Shown here: piece by piece, positions 28,965-38,079 of the stretch | How positions within the stretch are numbered: the stretch's first letter is position 1 | Layout: each line of letters begins with the position of its first letter | DNA from: an uncultured Roseicyclus sp. | Lineage (GTDB): Bacteria > Pseudomonadota > Alphaproteobacteria > Rhodobacterales > Rhodobacteraceae | DNA: 64,000 nucleotides | Direction: 5' to 3' | Assembly (NCBI GenBank): GCA_947489665.1 | Contig: CANLEH010000006.1 | Location: 1 to 64,000, forward strand | Position numbers and translations under genes: made by a program | The notes under the pieces: model-generated | The model's database searches: none | The model's input: only the letters and a program-made list of their open reading frames with translations | What the model was told of the DNA's origin: nothing

Positions 28965-29984
28965 ATGGTGCTGCGTGTCGTCATCATCGGCCTCGGCAAT
29001 ATGGGCCGCAGCCACGCGCTCGCCCATCACGCCGCAGACGATGCGGAAATCGTCGGGCTCGTCAGCCGCACGCCGCCGGACCTACCCGGTGCGTTGCAAG
29101 GCTATCCGTGGTTCTCAGACATTGATGCGGCGCTTGCCACCAAACCTGACTTGGTCGTGATCGCCACCTATTCCGACAGCCATGCCGAGATCGCGCTGAA
29201 AGCAATGGATGCTGGCGCCCATGTCTTTGTCGAAAAGCCGCTCGCCACCAACGTGGCCGATGCGAAGGCAGTGGTCGACAAAGCCCGCACGACGGGCCGC
29301 AAGCTGGCCGTCGGATACATCCTCCGCCACCATCCAAGCTGGCAGCGCCTGATCGCGGAGGCGCGCGCATTGGGCGGGCCTTACGTTTTCCGCATGAACC
29401 TCAACCAGCAATCCAAGGGTGCGGAGTGGGAGACGCACAAGGCGCTCATGGACACGACCGCCCCCATCGTCGATTGCGGGGTGCATTACGTCGATGTCTG
29501 GTGCCAGATCACCGATGCCAAACCTGTCGCGGTGCACGGCATGGGCCTTCGCCTGAGCGATGAGATCGCGCCGGACATGTACAATTACGGCCAGTTCCAG
29601 GTGATCTTCGACGATGGCTCTGTGGGCTGGTACGAGGCCGGCTGGGGCCCGATGATGAGTGAGGCCGCTTTCTTCGTGAAGGACGTGATCAGCCCGAACG
29701 GCGCGGTCTCCATCACAGATGCCGACAAAGGGGACAGCGCCGATATTGATGGACACACCGCCGTGGGCGGTTTGCTGGTTCACCGCGCCGAGGGTGATCG
29801 GTTGATCGCGCTGGAGGATGAGCCCGGCCATCAGGCCCTATGCGATGCCGAACAGTCCTATATGCGCCGCGCTATAGCCGAGGATCTGGACCTGAGCCGC
29901 CACATGGACGACGCTGTCCGGTCGCTTGCGATTTGTCTGGCGGCGGATGAAAGCGTGCGCTCCGGCCAGCGTGTCGCCCTTTAG
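28965..29984 (+). CDS. Gfo/Idh/MocA-family oxidoreductase (4)
   Basis: 339 residues: Rossmann IIGLGNMGRSH at residues 7-17, EKP motif in VEKPLATN (near residue 90), and substrate domain with IVDCGVHYVDVW carrying the active-site Asp/His region. Start at ATG 28965, one base after the previous stop, with GGAAAG upstream; a longer frame overlaps the preceding gene and is not real. It is the last gene of the sugar cluster; its stop overlaps the end of the convergent TetR gene. Confidence 0.88.
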   Translation: MVLRVVIIGLGNMGRSHALAHHAADDAEIVGLVSRTPPDLPGALQGYPWFSDIDAALATKPDLVVIATYSDSHAEIALKAMDAGAHVFVEKPLATNVADAKAVVDKARTTGRKLAVGYILRHHPSWQRLIAEARALGGPYVFRMNLNQQSKGAEWETHKALMDTTAPIVDCGVHYVDVWCQITDAKPVAVHGMGLRLSDEIAPDMYNYGQFQVIFDDGSVGWYEAGWGPMMSEAAFFVKDVISPNGAVSITDADKGDSADIDGHTAVGGLLVHRAEGDRLIALEDEPGHQALCDAEQSYMRRAIAEDLDLSRHMDDAVRSLAICLAADESVRSGQRVAL

Positions 29985-30646
29985 CCCGCGCGCTCCATCG
30001 CAAAGGCCGAAAAGGCCGCAATTTCGGCGGCCAAGGGTTTGCGACCCGTGAAATGCTCAAGGAACCCGGGCAAACGATCCATCCGCACGGCCATATCCTC
30101 GCGCAGCTCCAACGCGTGGTACCCGATCTGCATGAAGTAGAGGATACGGGCCCGGCAATCTGCCTCGACGGGGTCGTAGCCATGGGTGGCGAACATGGCT
30201 GTCACAGCCTTCAGCCGTGCGGCATCGGCTGCATCGATACGGCTGCGCACCGACGCATCGCGCCGCGACCATTCCCGCACGGCGAAATCAAGATGCGCGT
30301 CGAATATGCTGTCATCCACAAAGCACCGGAAGAAGTTGCACAACGCCCCCGTGATGGTCTCGGCAGGCAGTGCGCAATGATGCAGGATTGGCGCTGTGTT
30401 GCGCGCCTCCCAATCGTCCAGCAGGGCAGCCAACAGCTCAGCCCGTGAGCCGAAATACCAATAAAAGCTGGACCGTGACACACCCAGCCGTGTGGCGAGC
30501 GCCAAAATCTTCACCTCGCCCGCGCCCTCGCTGACCAGCACGTCGCGCGCCGCGTTCAGCCAATCCTCCCGCGTGACCTTCACATGGCCGGTCAGCGGAT
30601 CTTTTGCAGGATCATCACGGTGCAGAACGGGGGCAGGGCGGGGCAT
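29981..30646 (-). CDS. TetR/AcrR-family transcriptional regulator
   Basis: 221 residues. The N-terminal helix-turn-helix (ILALATRLGVSRSSFYWYFGSRAEL, about residues 48-72) is preceded by a 25-residue lead. The C-terminal all-helical ligand domain is not recognisable to subfamily. It lies 3 bases downstream of the MttB-like gene on the same strand, so it is probably the regulator of the methyltransferase/demethylase operon, transcribed as its last gene. Confidence 0.85.
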   Translation of the reverse strand: MPRPAPVLHRDDPAKDPLTGHVKVTREDWLNAARDVLVSEGAGEVKILALATRLGVSRSSFYWYFGSRAELLAALLDDWEARNTAPILHHCALPAETITGALCNFFRCFVDDSIFDAHLDFAVREWSRRDASVRSRIDAADAARLKAVTAMFATHGYDPVEADCRARILYFMQIGYHALELREDMAVRMDRLPGFLEHFTGRKPLAAEIAAFSAFAMERAG

Positions 30647-30649
30647 GAC

Positions 30650-32173
30650 TTAGCTTTCAGGGTACGCGCCGCCCTTGGCGGTCATCTTCGCAATACTTTC
30701 CTTTAGCGCGGCATGACGGTCCGGGTCTATGGCAGGGCGGTTCGGATTGGCCACGATCCCCTGCCAGATGTCGCGCGCCCGGGTGGAGGCATCCTTGGCC
30801 CCGCGTTCCGTCCAGGTGCCGAAATTCGCATAATCATGCACAATCGGTTCATAGAATTCGGTCTGATAGCGCGCCATGGTCTGGGCGGCGGCAAAGAAAT
30901 GGCCACCCGGCTGCGTCTCGGCGATGGCATCAAGGCCGATCTCAGCCTCCCCCGCCTGCGCGCCGGCGCAGAGCTCGGCCACCATGTTCAGCACTTCCGC
31001 ATCTGTCACCAACTTCTCGTAGGACACGCTCAGCCCGCCCTCCAGCCAGCCCGCCGAGTGGATCACCACGGTGGCCCCGGCCATCAGGCACCCCCATAGG
31101 CCGAACTGGTTTTCATTGGCCGCCTGCACGTCGTTGAGGTTCGCCGCCGATCCCGCCGCGGACCGCCAGGGCAGCCCGATGAAGCGCGCCAGTTGTCCCG
31201 CCGCCAGGGAGGCCTGAAAATGTGCGGGCGTTCCGAACGCGGGCGCACCCGATTTCATGTCGACGTTTGAGGTGAAGGTCCCATAGCAAACCGGCGCGGC
31301 AGGCTTGGCGAGTTGCGTCAGTGTGAGCGCCGCGAGCGCCTCTGCATGGCTCAACGTGATCGCACCCGCCACGGTGATGGGTGCCATGGCCCCCATCAGA
31401 GTAAACGGCGTGATGATGGAGACCTGACCGGCGCTGGCAAAGTCGATCAAGCCCTGCGCCATGGGGATGTCGAGTGTGCGAGGCGAGTTGGTGTTGATGA
31501 TGGTGTAGCAATACGGTTCGGCTTGGAACTCGGCGTCCGACAGCCCCCGAAAATCACGCAAAAGCTCAAAGCTCTCCGCCACTTGCGGTGTGCCGCGCGA
31601 GAAGATGAACGGGAATTTGTCCGACTCCGTCAGCTGGGTTTCCAGCGTGTAGTAGTGGCGGATATTGGTGGCGACATCCTGCGGCTCGACCAAGGGCGGC
31701 ATCATCTGGAAGACGTCGAAATGGTGGGTCAGTTGCACCAATTCGCGGAAATCCCGCGCGCTGCCGGGGCGGCGACCTCGGATTTCATCCGTCGCGTGGG
31801 GCGCGCCTGCACCGGGCTGGAACACGAGGCTTCCAAGCTCCAGCATAATGTCCCGTTCGCGCGATCCGGCGCGGCCCTCGATCCGGGTTGGGGCAGTGGC
31901 CAGCGCCTCGGCCACAATCTCGCGCCCGATATGGACCATGTCGTCGTCCCGCACCGTCGCCCCCGCCGCGCGGAACATCTCCAGCGCCTCCGGAAGCAGG
32001 ACCTTCACGCCCAGATCTTCCAGTACGCTCAACGCGGCCTCGTGCATCGCCTCGATCCGGTCGGCGGAAAAGACATCCATCGGCGGGAACGGGTTTTTCA
32101 ACTGCCGATAATTCGTCACCCGCGCCGAGGGGCGCGGGCCAGAAGCGTTGCGGGCGCGATTTCGGCGGCTCAT
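30650..32173 (-). CDS. Trimethylamine methyltransferase (MttB) family protein, non-pyrrolysine
   Basis: 507 residues of the MttB superfamily. The reading frame is uninterrupted, with no in-frame amber codon, so it is a non-pyrrolysine homologue. Such homologues characterised in other bacteria demethylate quaternary amines such as glycine betaine or carnitine onto a corrinoid protein. The central TIM barrel includes PYCYTIINTNSPRTLD and FGTPAHFQASLAAGQLARF. No cobalamin-binding (MtbC-like) or reactivase (RamA) gene is in the window. Its start overlaps the stop of the dimethylglycine-dehydrogenase-like gene, so the two should act in the same N-demethylation route, with tetrahydrofolate as likely final acceptor. 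Confidence 0.87.
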   Translation of the reverse strand: MSRRNRARNASGPRPSARVTNYRQLKNPFPPMDVFSADRIEAMHEAALSVLEDLGVKVLLPEALEMFRAAGATVRDDDMVHIGREIVAEALATAPTRIEGRAGSRERDIMLELGSLVFQPGAGAPHATDEIRGRRPGSARDFRELVQLTHHFDVFQMMPPLVEPQDVATNIRHYYTLETQLTESDKFPFIFSRGTPQVAESFELLRDFRGLSDAEFQAEPYCYTIINTNSPRTLDIPMAQGLIDFASAGQVSIITPFTLMGAMAPITVAGAITLSHAEALAALTLTQLAKPAAPVCYGTFTSNVDMKSGAPAFGTPAHFQASLAAGQLARFIGLPWRSAAGSAANLNDVQAANENQFGLWGCLMAGATVVIHSAGWLEGGLSVSYEKLVTDAEVLNMVAELCAGAQAGEAEIGLDAIAETQPGGHFFAAAQTMARYQTEFYEPIVHDYANFGTWTERGAKDASTRARDIWQGIVANPNRPAIDPDRHAALKESIAKMTAKGGAYPES

Positions 32174-34575
32174 CCCCGCATCGCTTTGCCTTGGGGGTCG
32201 TAGGGCGAGGGCGGCACAACTTTCGCCCCGCGTTCAACGCCCACAATATGCACCGACAGGTCCGTGCCTTCGCCTGCCGCCTCCACATTCACCATCGCCA
32301 TGGCGAGCGATTTGCCAAGTGTGTGGCCGTAACCGCCCGAGGTCACGAAGCCCACCATCTCGCCGTTCTGCCAGACCGGTTCATACCCAATCGCGTCGGA
32401 ATCCCCGTCCGCGATTTCGAGCGTCACCACCTTTTGCGCCGGTCCATTTCCGTCCCGCTCGATCAACGCTTTATCCTTGCCAATGAACGACTTATCCCAG
32501 TCGATCCAGCGATCCATGCCTGTCTGTGCGGCGGTGTAGCCCATGGTGAATTCCGCCGACCAGATGCCGAAGCTCTTCTCCAAACGGGTCGACAGCAGCG
32601 CGTTGAAGCCGACTTCCTTGATCCCCTCCGAGGCGCCCGCCTCCAACAACATCCGCCGCAGCGTGATGTGATCGCCATAACGGCAGTTGATCTCATAGCC
32701 CATCTCACCCGTGACGCTGATCCGCGCGACCCGGGCCTGGATCAGGCCCACGTCAAACGTGGCACAGCCCATGAACGGCATCGGGGTCAGGTCGTTGGTG
32801 ACAAGCTTCTGCAACACCGCCCGCGACTTCGGCCCGGAAAGCGAAAAGCCGCACGTCTCTTCGCCGAGATCGCGGACGGTGACACCTTCGGCCATGTGGT
32901 CGTTGAACCACCGCATGTGCCACGCCCGAAGGTAGTAGGAGCCCATGATCCACCACGTCCCGTCGCCCCAGTTGAAGACCGTAAGGTCCCCCATCAGCCG
33001 ACCCGAAGGCGCCAACATCGGCGCCAGTTTCGCGCGGCCGGGCTTTGGCAGTTTCGACGCCATCATGTTGTCGAGCCACGCCTCTGCGTTCGGCCCCGAA
33101 ACTTCGAACCGGCTGAATCCGCTGATGTCGAGAAGGCCCACGCCCTCGCGAACGGCCGTGCATTCCTCTGCCACGACGTCGTGGGCGTTGGAGCGCTTGA
33201 GTGTCAGATTCTCCTCGAAATCCTCGTTCGGCGCGAAGTAGAGCGGCACCTCCAGATCCCATGACTGTCCCCAGCGACAGCCAGCTGCCGTCATGTCCGA
33301 ATAAGCCGGCGCGCGCTTCAACGGACGCCCCGCGGGGAGCTGCTCGTTCGGGTAAGACATCACGAACCGCCGCGAGTAGAACTGCCCCGTCGTCTGGCGG
33401 ATATATTCCCGGTTCTCCGCAAACTTCCCGTAACGCGCGACGTCCATGCAGTAGGTGTCGGCCTCGGTTTCGCCCTCGACCATCCATTCGGCCAGGGACT
33501 TGCCCACGCCGCCGCCCTGCAGGAAGCCCGCCATCACCGCGCAGGCGCACCAATAGCCCTTCACACCTGGTACCGGGCCCACAAGCGGGTTGCCGTCGGG
33601 CGAGAACGTGAACGCCCCGTTCACCCAGGTTTTGACACCGGTATGCTGCAGCGCCGGATACCGCTCGAACCCCAAAATCAGTTCGTTTTCAATACGATCC
33701 GTCTGTTCCTGGAACAGCTCCATCCCATAATCCCACGGCGCACCGTCCATGGCCCAATGCTCGTGCTCGATCTCGTAAATGCCAAGCAGAAGGCCCTTTT
33801 GGTCCTGCCGCATATAGGTGAAGCCTTCGAGGTCCACGGTCATCGGCACCTCGAAATCGAGCGCCTCCAGCTCAGGGATGCTATCCGAGATCAGGTAATG
33901 GTGCTTGAGCGGCGAGACGGGCAGTTCGATCCCCGCCATGCGCCCCAATTGCTTGGCCCAAAGACCACCCGCATTCACCACATGCTCGCAGGTGATCGTG
34001 CCCTTGTCGGTCACAACCTGCCAGCCATCAGCAGTCTGGATCAGCTCTTCGACCTTCGTGTGCTCGTAATACTCCGCCCCGCGTTTCTTGGCGGCAATCG
34101 CGTAGGCATGGACTGTTCCGGTGGTATCCACATACCCCTCGCGATCCGCCCAAAGCGCGCCCAACACGCCGTCGGTGGACATGATCGGGCAGGCCTCTTT
34201 CGCCTCCTCCGGCGTCATCAGGTGGCAATCGTGAATGCCGATGGACTGGAACGTCCGATAGGCCGATTGCAGCCATTCCCAGCGCTCTGGCGTGCCCGCC
34301 AAGGTCAATCCGCCGGTCATGTGCAGGCCGATGTTCTGCCCGCTCTCGGCCTCCACTTCGCTCAGCAAATCAATGGTATAGGCCTGCAGCGCCGCCATGT
34401 TCGGGTCCGCGTTCAGCGCATGGATGCCGCCCGCCGCATGCCACGACGACCCCGCCGTCAGGACCGAGCGTTCCAGCATCACGCAATCCGTCCAGCCCAT
34501 CTTGGCCAGGTGATACAACACGGAAGAGCCGACAACGCCCCCTCCGATCACGACAACGCGGTAATGGGATTTCAT
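32170..34575 (-). CDS. Dimethylglycine/sarcosine dehydrogenase-like FAD and folate enzyme
   Basis: 801 residues. The N-terminal FAD-binding DAO domain begins VVVIGGGVVGSSVLYHL; GSSWHAAGG includes His46, the position of covalent flavin attachment in dimethylglycine dehydrogenase. The C-terminal half (from about residue 430) is an aminomethyltransferase GcvT domain that binds tetrahydrofolate (VGLLDISGFSRFEV, GEMGYEI). It oxidises an N-methyl group and transfers the one-carbon unit to tetrahydrofolate. Roseobacters carry several paralogues with different methylamine substrates, so dimethylglycine itself is only a likely substrate. First gene of the operon with the MttB homologue and TetR. Confidence 0.9.
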   Translation of the reverse strand: MKSHYRVVVIGGGVVGSSVLYHLAKMGWTDCVMLERSVLTAGSSWHAAGGIHALNADPNMAALQAYTIDLLSEVEAESGQNIGLHMTGGLTLAGTPERWEWLQSAYRTFQSIGIHDCHLMTPEEAKEACPIMSTDGVLGALWADREGYVDTTGTVHAYAIAAKKRGAEYYEHTKVEELIQTADGWQVVTDKGTITCEHVVNAGGLWAKQLGRMAGIELPVSPLKHHYLISDSIPELEALDFEVPMTVDLEGFTYMRQDQKGLLLGIYEIEHEHWAMDGAPWDYGMELFQEQTDRIENELILGFERYPALQHTGVKTWVNGAFTFSPDGNPLVGPVPGVKGYWCACAVMAGFLQGGGVGKSLAEWMVEGETEADTYCMDVARYGKFAENREYIRQTTGQFYSRRFVMSYPNEQLPAGRPLKRAPAYSDMTAAGCRWGQSWDLEVPLYFAPNEDFEENLTLKRSNAHDVVAEECTAVREGVGLLDISGFSRFEVSGPNAEAWLDNMMASKLPKPGRAKLAPMLAPSGRLMGDLTVFNWGDGTWWIMGSYYLRAWHMRWFNDHMAEGVTVRDLGEETCGFSLSGPKSRAVLQKLVTNDLTPMPFMGCATFDVGLIQARVARISVTGEMGYEINCRYGDHITLRRMLLEAGASEGIKEVGFNALLSTRLEKSFGIWSAEFTMGYTAAQTGMDRWIDWDKSFIGKDKALIERDGNGPAQKVVTLEIADGDSDAIGYEPVWQNGEMVGFVTSGGYGHTLGKSLAMAMVNVEAAGEGTDLSVHIVGVERGAKVVPPSPYDPQGKAMRG

Positions 34576-34688
34576 GGGTTACGGTCTCCGTCAGGGTCGA
34601 ATCTGTCTCTCGACCCAAGGCTAGGGAGGATTAGACATACCTGTCCAGATGGATTGCGACCTCTGGCGGCCATATCCGCGACACGGGG

Positions 34689-35363
34689 CTATTGGGCCGG
34701 TTTGATCAACGCCGCAATCAATCGCCCGAATGTGCGCGGAATGGCCCGCAGCCCCGTCATCGGCGTGCCGCCATCCGCGAAAGGCTCCGTTACCCGCCAG
34801 CGATCCAGCATCCATCCGGCCAAGACTGCGCCAAGCGCCAGCCCCGCGACGACGTCCGAGACAAAGTGAACGCCCACCAGCACCCGGCTGACCGCAACCA
34901 GCACGGACAATCCCCACGCGTATATCCATGCCCTCGGCCAGATCCGGCAGGCCATCACCGCAAGCGCACCCATCGTGGTGGCATGCCCGGACGGAAAGGC
35001 CTTCCACCCCAGCTGAAAGGAAAACGGCGCGAAGGTCATGGGTGACAGCCCGTTCAGATAGGCGGGGCGGGGCCGTCCGAAGCCATATTTCAGCGCCTGA
35101 ACTGCGATCCCGGTCAGAAGGATCAGCAGAAAGCAGGCCACTGCCAACCTCAGGACCGCCGCCGAGACCGGGGTCGGGCGGGCCAAAGCCGCGCCGATCA
35201 TCAAAGTGATAAGAACCAGAGCCTGCCAATCCGTCTTGCCGATCCAGGTCACATATGCCGCCGCCTGTGCCACCCCCTCAGGTGCGGTGGACAGCGCCCG
35301 GTGCACCGGCACATCCGCAATGAACGCCAGCAAAAGCGCCAATAGAAACAGGGCTAGCCGCAT
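34689..35363 (-). CDS. PAP2-family membrane phosphatase
   Basis: 224 residues with five or six hydrophobic helices and the three-part PAP2 signature: KYGFGRPRP, PSGH and SRVLVGVHFVSDVVAG. Members dephosphorylate lipid A, undecaprenyl pyrophosphate or phosphatidylglycerophosphate at the membrane. Start at 35363 is inside the end of the glycosyltransferase gene (10-bp overlap). As last gene of an operon with an ArnT-like transferase, a LAB_N protein and a GT2 enzyme, a lipid A 1- or 4'-phosphatase role (LpxE/LpxF-like) is most plausible. A longer upstream frame has no support. Confidence 0.85.
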   Translation of the reverse strand: MRLALFLLALLLAFIADVPVHRALSTAPEGVAQAAAYVTWIGKTDWQALVLITLMIGAALARPTPVSAAVLRLAVACFLLILLTGIAVQALKYGFGRPRPAYLNGLSPMTFAPFSFQLGWKAFPSGHATTMGALAVMACRIWPRAWIYAWGLSVLVAVSRVLVGVHFVSDVVAGLALGAVLAGWMLDRWRVTEPFADGGTPMTGLRAIPRTFGRLIAALIKPAQ

Positions 35364-36976
35364 GGATTTTCTGGTGCCGGAATGCCTGGCGACACCCATA
35401 GCCGCAGCGCAACATCCCGGAAGTTGGCCGAGTTTACGCCTCGGATCGCCGTGACCCCGAGAATGCCGTCCTCTCCGTCCGCGGGGATCCATGCCGCCCG
35501 GTTCTCCCCATCGGCGAGGTAGGCCAGCGCGCCGTCTTCCTCCATCAGCTGGACATTGCCCCCCAGCAGGAACGCGGCGGACGGCTCGTGATAGCCCACT
35601 AGGGCGACCGGGTCGCGCACGCACGCATGCGCTGCCATCGCGTCCGCCAATTGCGGCGCAAGCCACAGGTCGCGCGCGGCGGGCAGGGACACGGCGGTCA
35701 ACGTCCAACCCATGACAATTCCTGAAAGCGCCAGCGCGCAGATCCCCAGCGGTACCCGCATGCGCCAGAACGCGACCAATGCGGCGGTGGCGGCCGCCAT
35801 CGTGACAAAGGCACCGGCGACACTAAGCCAATTTATCCCGGGTCCGTAGACAATAGGTAAGGCAACCATCAGCCCGGCCATCAGAACGGCACCCAGCGCG
35901 AACCCCGCCGTCCCGACCCAAGCAGGCCAGCCGCGAAACGCTCGCTTGCCGTCAAGCATTTGAACCACGGCACCCGCACACAGGATCATCAACGCGGGGT
36001 AAAGGGGCAGGGTGTAATGAATCAGCTTAACCGGCACGGCCTCAAACACCAGCCAACCGGGGATCAGCCAGCCCAAAGTGAAAGCCGTCTCAGGGGTCTT
36101 CCGCGTGGCCCAACCATAGACCAGCCCAAGCGAGATCAGCAGGGTCCAAGGCCAGTAGGTGAACCATGTGGTTAACAAATATTGGCCCGGCAGGCTGCCG
36201 GAATGCTCCCCGCTGGCGAGGACCTTGTCGGTCAAATCGCCGCCGACCGAGCCGGACCAGAATGCGCCGTCTGTGACGATTGTGATGGCGATGAACCATG
36301 GGGCCGAGAGGGCGAGAAACCACAGCCCGCCCACCAGCGGCCTCAGCCCAGACAGCCAGCGCAGGCTGCGTGCGTGCCAGCCGCACCAAGCCATTGCGCC
36401 GATCACAGGCAGCGCCACCATCGGCCCTTTCAGCAGGAATCCTGCCGCCAGCGCCGTCCAGAATACCGCCGGGATCAGCCAGCCCTTCGCCTGCTCTAGC
36501 CAGACCCGGCCCAAAGCCCCCATGGCAAGGATCACCGAAAGCAACAGCGCCGCGTCGGTTTTCGCCGTGCGCGCCTCAGAATGGACCATGTAGATCGTGG
36601 CACACATCACCCCTGCGAGGATGGCGCCCCTGCGCCCGAGCATGGGACGCGCCGCCCAATAAAGTGCGAGTGCCGACAACACGCCGGCCAGGTAGGAGGG
36701 CAGGCGATGCACCCAAATCGGAGTCGTGCCGTCAGCCCCCATCGCCCATTGTGCCGCCGTTTGGAGCCAGTAGATCAGGGCCGGTTTATTGTGGCGCGGC
36801 TGATCCAGAAGGCGAATATCGATCAGATCACCTGTTTGCGCCATCTGCCGCGCGGCCTGCGCGAAACGCGCCTCGTCGCGGTCCTGCACCGGCAGCTCGG
36901 CCAACCCCACGCCCAGGCTCAGCAAGGCCAGCACCAACAGCGCAAGCGGGGCCAGCCGATGCGCCAGAAGCGCCAT
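35354..36976 (-). CDS. ArnT-like polyprenyl-phosphate sugar transferase (GT83/PMT family)
   Basis: 540-residue polytopic glycosyltransferase. The first periplasmic loop carries the family's catalytic acidic motif (LPVQDRDEARFAQAARQM), followed by LDQPRHNKPALIYWLQ, and about a dozen membrane helices follow. Family members move a sugar or aminosugar from an undecaprenyl carrier to lipid A. Start at 36976; the neighbouring LAB_N gene ends 2 bases upstream. It works with the GT2 enzyme, which would charge the carrier lipid. The donor sugar is unknown; no arnABD genes are present, so aminoarabinose is not indicated, and galacturonic acid (RgtA-type) or a hexose are alternatives. Confidence 0.85.
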   Translation of the reverse strand: MALLAHRLAPLALLVLALLSLGVGLAELPVQDRDEARFAQAARQMAQTGDLIDIRLLDQPRHNKPALIYWLQTAAQWAMGADGTTPIWVHRLPSYLAGVLSALALYWAARPMLGRRGAILAGVMCATIYMVHSEARTAKTDAALLLSVILAMGALGRVWLEQAKGWLIPAVFWTALAAGFLLKGPMVALPVIGAMAWCGWHARSLRWLSGLRPLVGGLWFLALSAPWFIAITIVTDGAFWSGSVGGDLTDKVLASGEHSGSLPGQYLLTTWFTYWPWTLLISLGLVYGWATRKTPETAFTLGWLIPGWLVFEAVPVKLIHYTLPLYPALMILCAGAVVQMLDGKRAFRGWPAWVGTAGFALGAVLMAGLMVALPIVYGPGINWLSVAGAFVTMAAATAALVAFWRMRVPLGICALALSGIVMGWTLTAVSLPAARDLWLAPQLADAMAAHACVRDPVALVGYHEPSAAFLLGGNVQLMEEDGALAYLADGENRAAWIPADGEDGILGVTAIRGVNSANFRDVALRLWVSPGIPAPENPCG

Positions 36977-36977
36977 G

Positions 36978-37325
36978 TCAGGCCTTCTCGTGGGCGGCAT
37001 CCGCGGCTTCGGCCTCGGCCGCATCCGCCTTTTTCGAACGACGGATCAGCATCAGGTTTCGCGCATAGACGATCACGCCCGTGGATTGACCCAGGATGAA
37101 AACCGGGTCCGCGCGGTAGATCGCATAGGCCAGCATCAACAACCCGCCTGAGATCGACAGATACCAGAACGCGATCGGCACATAGGAGCGACCGGCGCGT
37201 TCAGACGCGATCCACTGAACGATAAAGCGCGAGGCGAAAATCGCCTGCGCCACAAAGCCCAGTGTGACCCACCAGAACTCCAGCCAATTGTCGAGGTTGA
37301 GGAAATCGAAAAGCCATTCCTGCAT
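36978..37325 (-). CDS. LAB_N (lipid A biosynthesis N-terminal) domain membrane protein
   Basis: 115 residues with three hydrophobic helices and the LAB_N pattern FASRFIVQWIASERAGRSYV and FWYLSISGGLLMLAYAIYR, resembling the PQ-loop fold. The C terminus is a short Ala/Glu/Lys-rich tail. These small proteins occur next to polyprenyl-phosphate GT2 and ArnT-like enzymes in alphaproteobacteria. They are suspected to flip or accept the lipid-linked sugar, but biochemical function is unproven. One base separates it from the GT2 gene. Confidence 0.85.
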   Translation of the reverse strand: MQEWLFDFLNLDNWLEFWWVTLGFVAQAIFASRFIVQWIASERAGRSYVPIAFWYLSISGGLLMLAYAIYRADPVFILGQSTGVIVYARNLMLIRRSKKADAAEAEAADAAHEKA

Positions 37326-37326
37326 G

Positions 37327-38079
37327 TCAGACCTCCTCCGCCCGGTCGATGTGCACTTCAGCGGGGCCCACCTTGCGCCGCCGCCGGATCAGCCATGCAA
37401 CGCCAAGCAGGTCCGAGGCCCCAACAATCGCGCGCCCCAGATTTGTGTATTTTGAGGCCCCGGCCGTGCGCGGTTTGTGGGCCACGTCGACATGGGCAAT
37501 GCTCCAGCCATCGCGCTGGAACAGGGCGGGCAGGAACCGGTGCATATGATTGAAATAGGGCAGGGCGAGGAAGGCATCGCGCCGGAACGCCTTCAGGCCG
37601 CAACCCGTGTCGCGCGTCCCGTCCTTCAACAGCGCCTTGCGAAGCGCGTTCGCGGCCTTGGACGCGAGGCGTTTCGCAGGCGGATCGTCTCGCTTGACGC
37701 GCTGTCCCGCCACCAGTCCCAATTTCTCTGGCCCGTCCAGTAACTCTGCCAGCAGCTTGGGCAATTCCTCGGGCGGGTTCTGCCCGTCGCCATCGAGCGT
37801 TGCGATGATCGGCGCGCGCGCGGCCCGCACCGCCGAATGCACGGCCGCCGATTGGCCCGCTGGCACCGGATGCGTCAGGATCGTCAGCTGTGCCTGGGGA
37901 TGCGCCGCACGGAAGGCCAACAGGGCCTCGCCCGTTGCGTCCGTCGAGCCGTCATTTGTCACGCAAATCTCGAACGGCCCCAAGGGCTCCGCCGCCGTCA
38001 CGCACGCCCCCAGCAGATGTGGCACGGTCTCGGCCTCATTCAGCATCGGGATGACAATGGCGAAACGGGGGGCGGTCAT
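37327..38079 (-). CDS. Glycosyltransferase family 2, polyprenyl-phosphate sugar synthase type
   Basis: 250-residue soluble GT-A enzyme: N-terminal FAIVIPMLNEAETVPHLL, nucleotide-binding CVTNDGSTDATGE, metal-binding DGDGQNPPEELPKL and the acceptor region GLKAFRRDAFLALPYF. This is the dolichol-phosphate mannose synthase/ArnC-like group that loads a sugar onto undecaprenyl phosphate on the cytoplasmic side. Unlike ArnC it has no C-terminal membrane helices; the adjacent LAB_N protein may supply the membrane part. First gene of the four-gene envelope operon. Confidence 0.9.
   Translation of the reverse strand: MTAPRFAIVIPMLNEAETVPHLLGACVTAAEPLGPFEICVTNDGSTDATGEALLAFRAAHPQAQLTILTHPVPAGQSAAVHSAVRAARAPIIATLDGDGQNPPEELPKLLAELLDGPEKLGLVAGQRVKRDDPPAKRLASKAANALRKALLKDGTRDTGCGLKAFRRDAFLALPYFNHMHRFLPALFQRDGWSIAHVDVAHKPRTAGASKYTNLGRAIVGASDLLGVAWLIRRRRKVGPAEVHIDRAEEV

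Noticed and set aside
30650-32173. Pyrrolysine-containing MttB
   Set aside because: The reading frame has no internal amber codon, so it is the non-pyrrolysine type.
35364-35708. N-terminal extension of the PAP2 phosphatase
   Set aside because: Lies inside the glycosyltransferase gene and lacks helices of the PAP2 family; the hydrophobic start at 35363 fits the family length.
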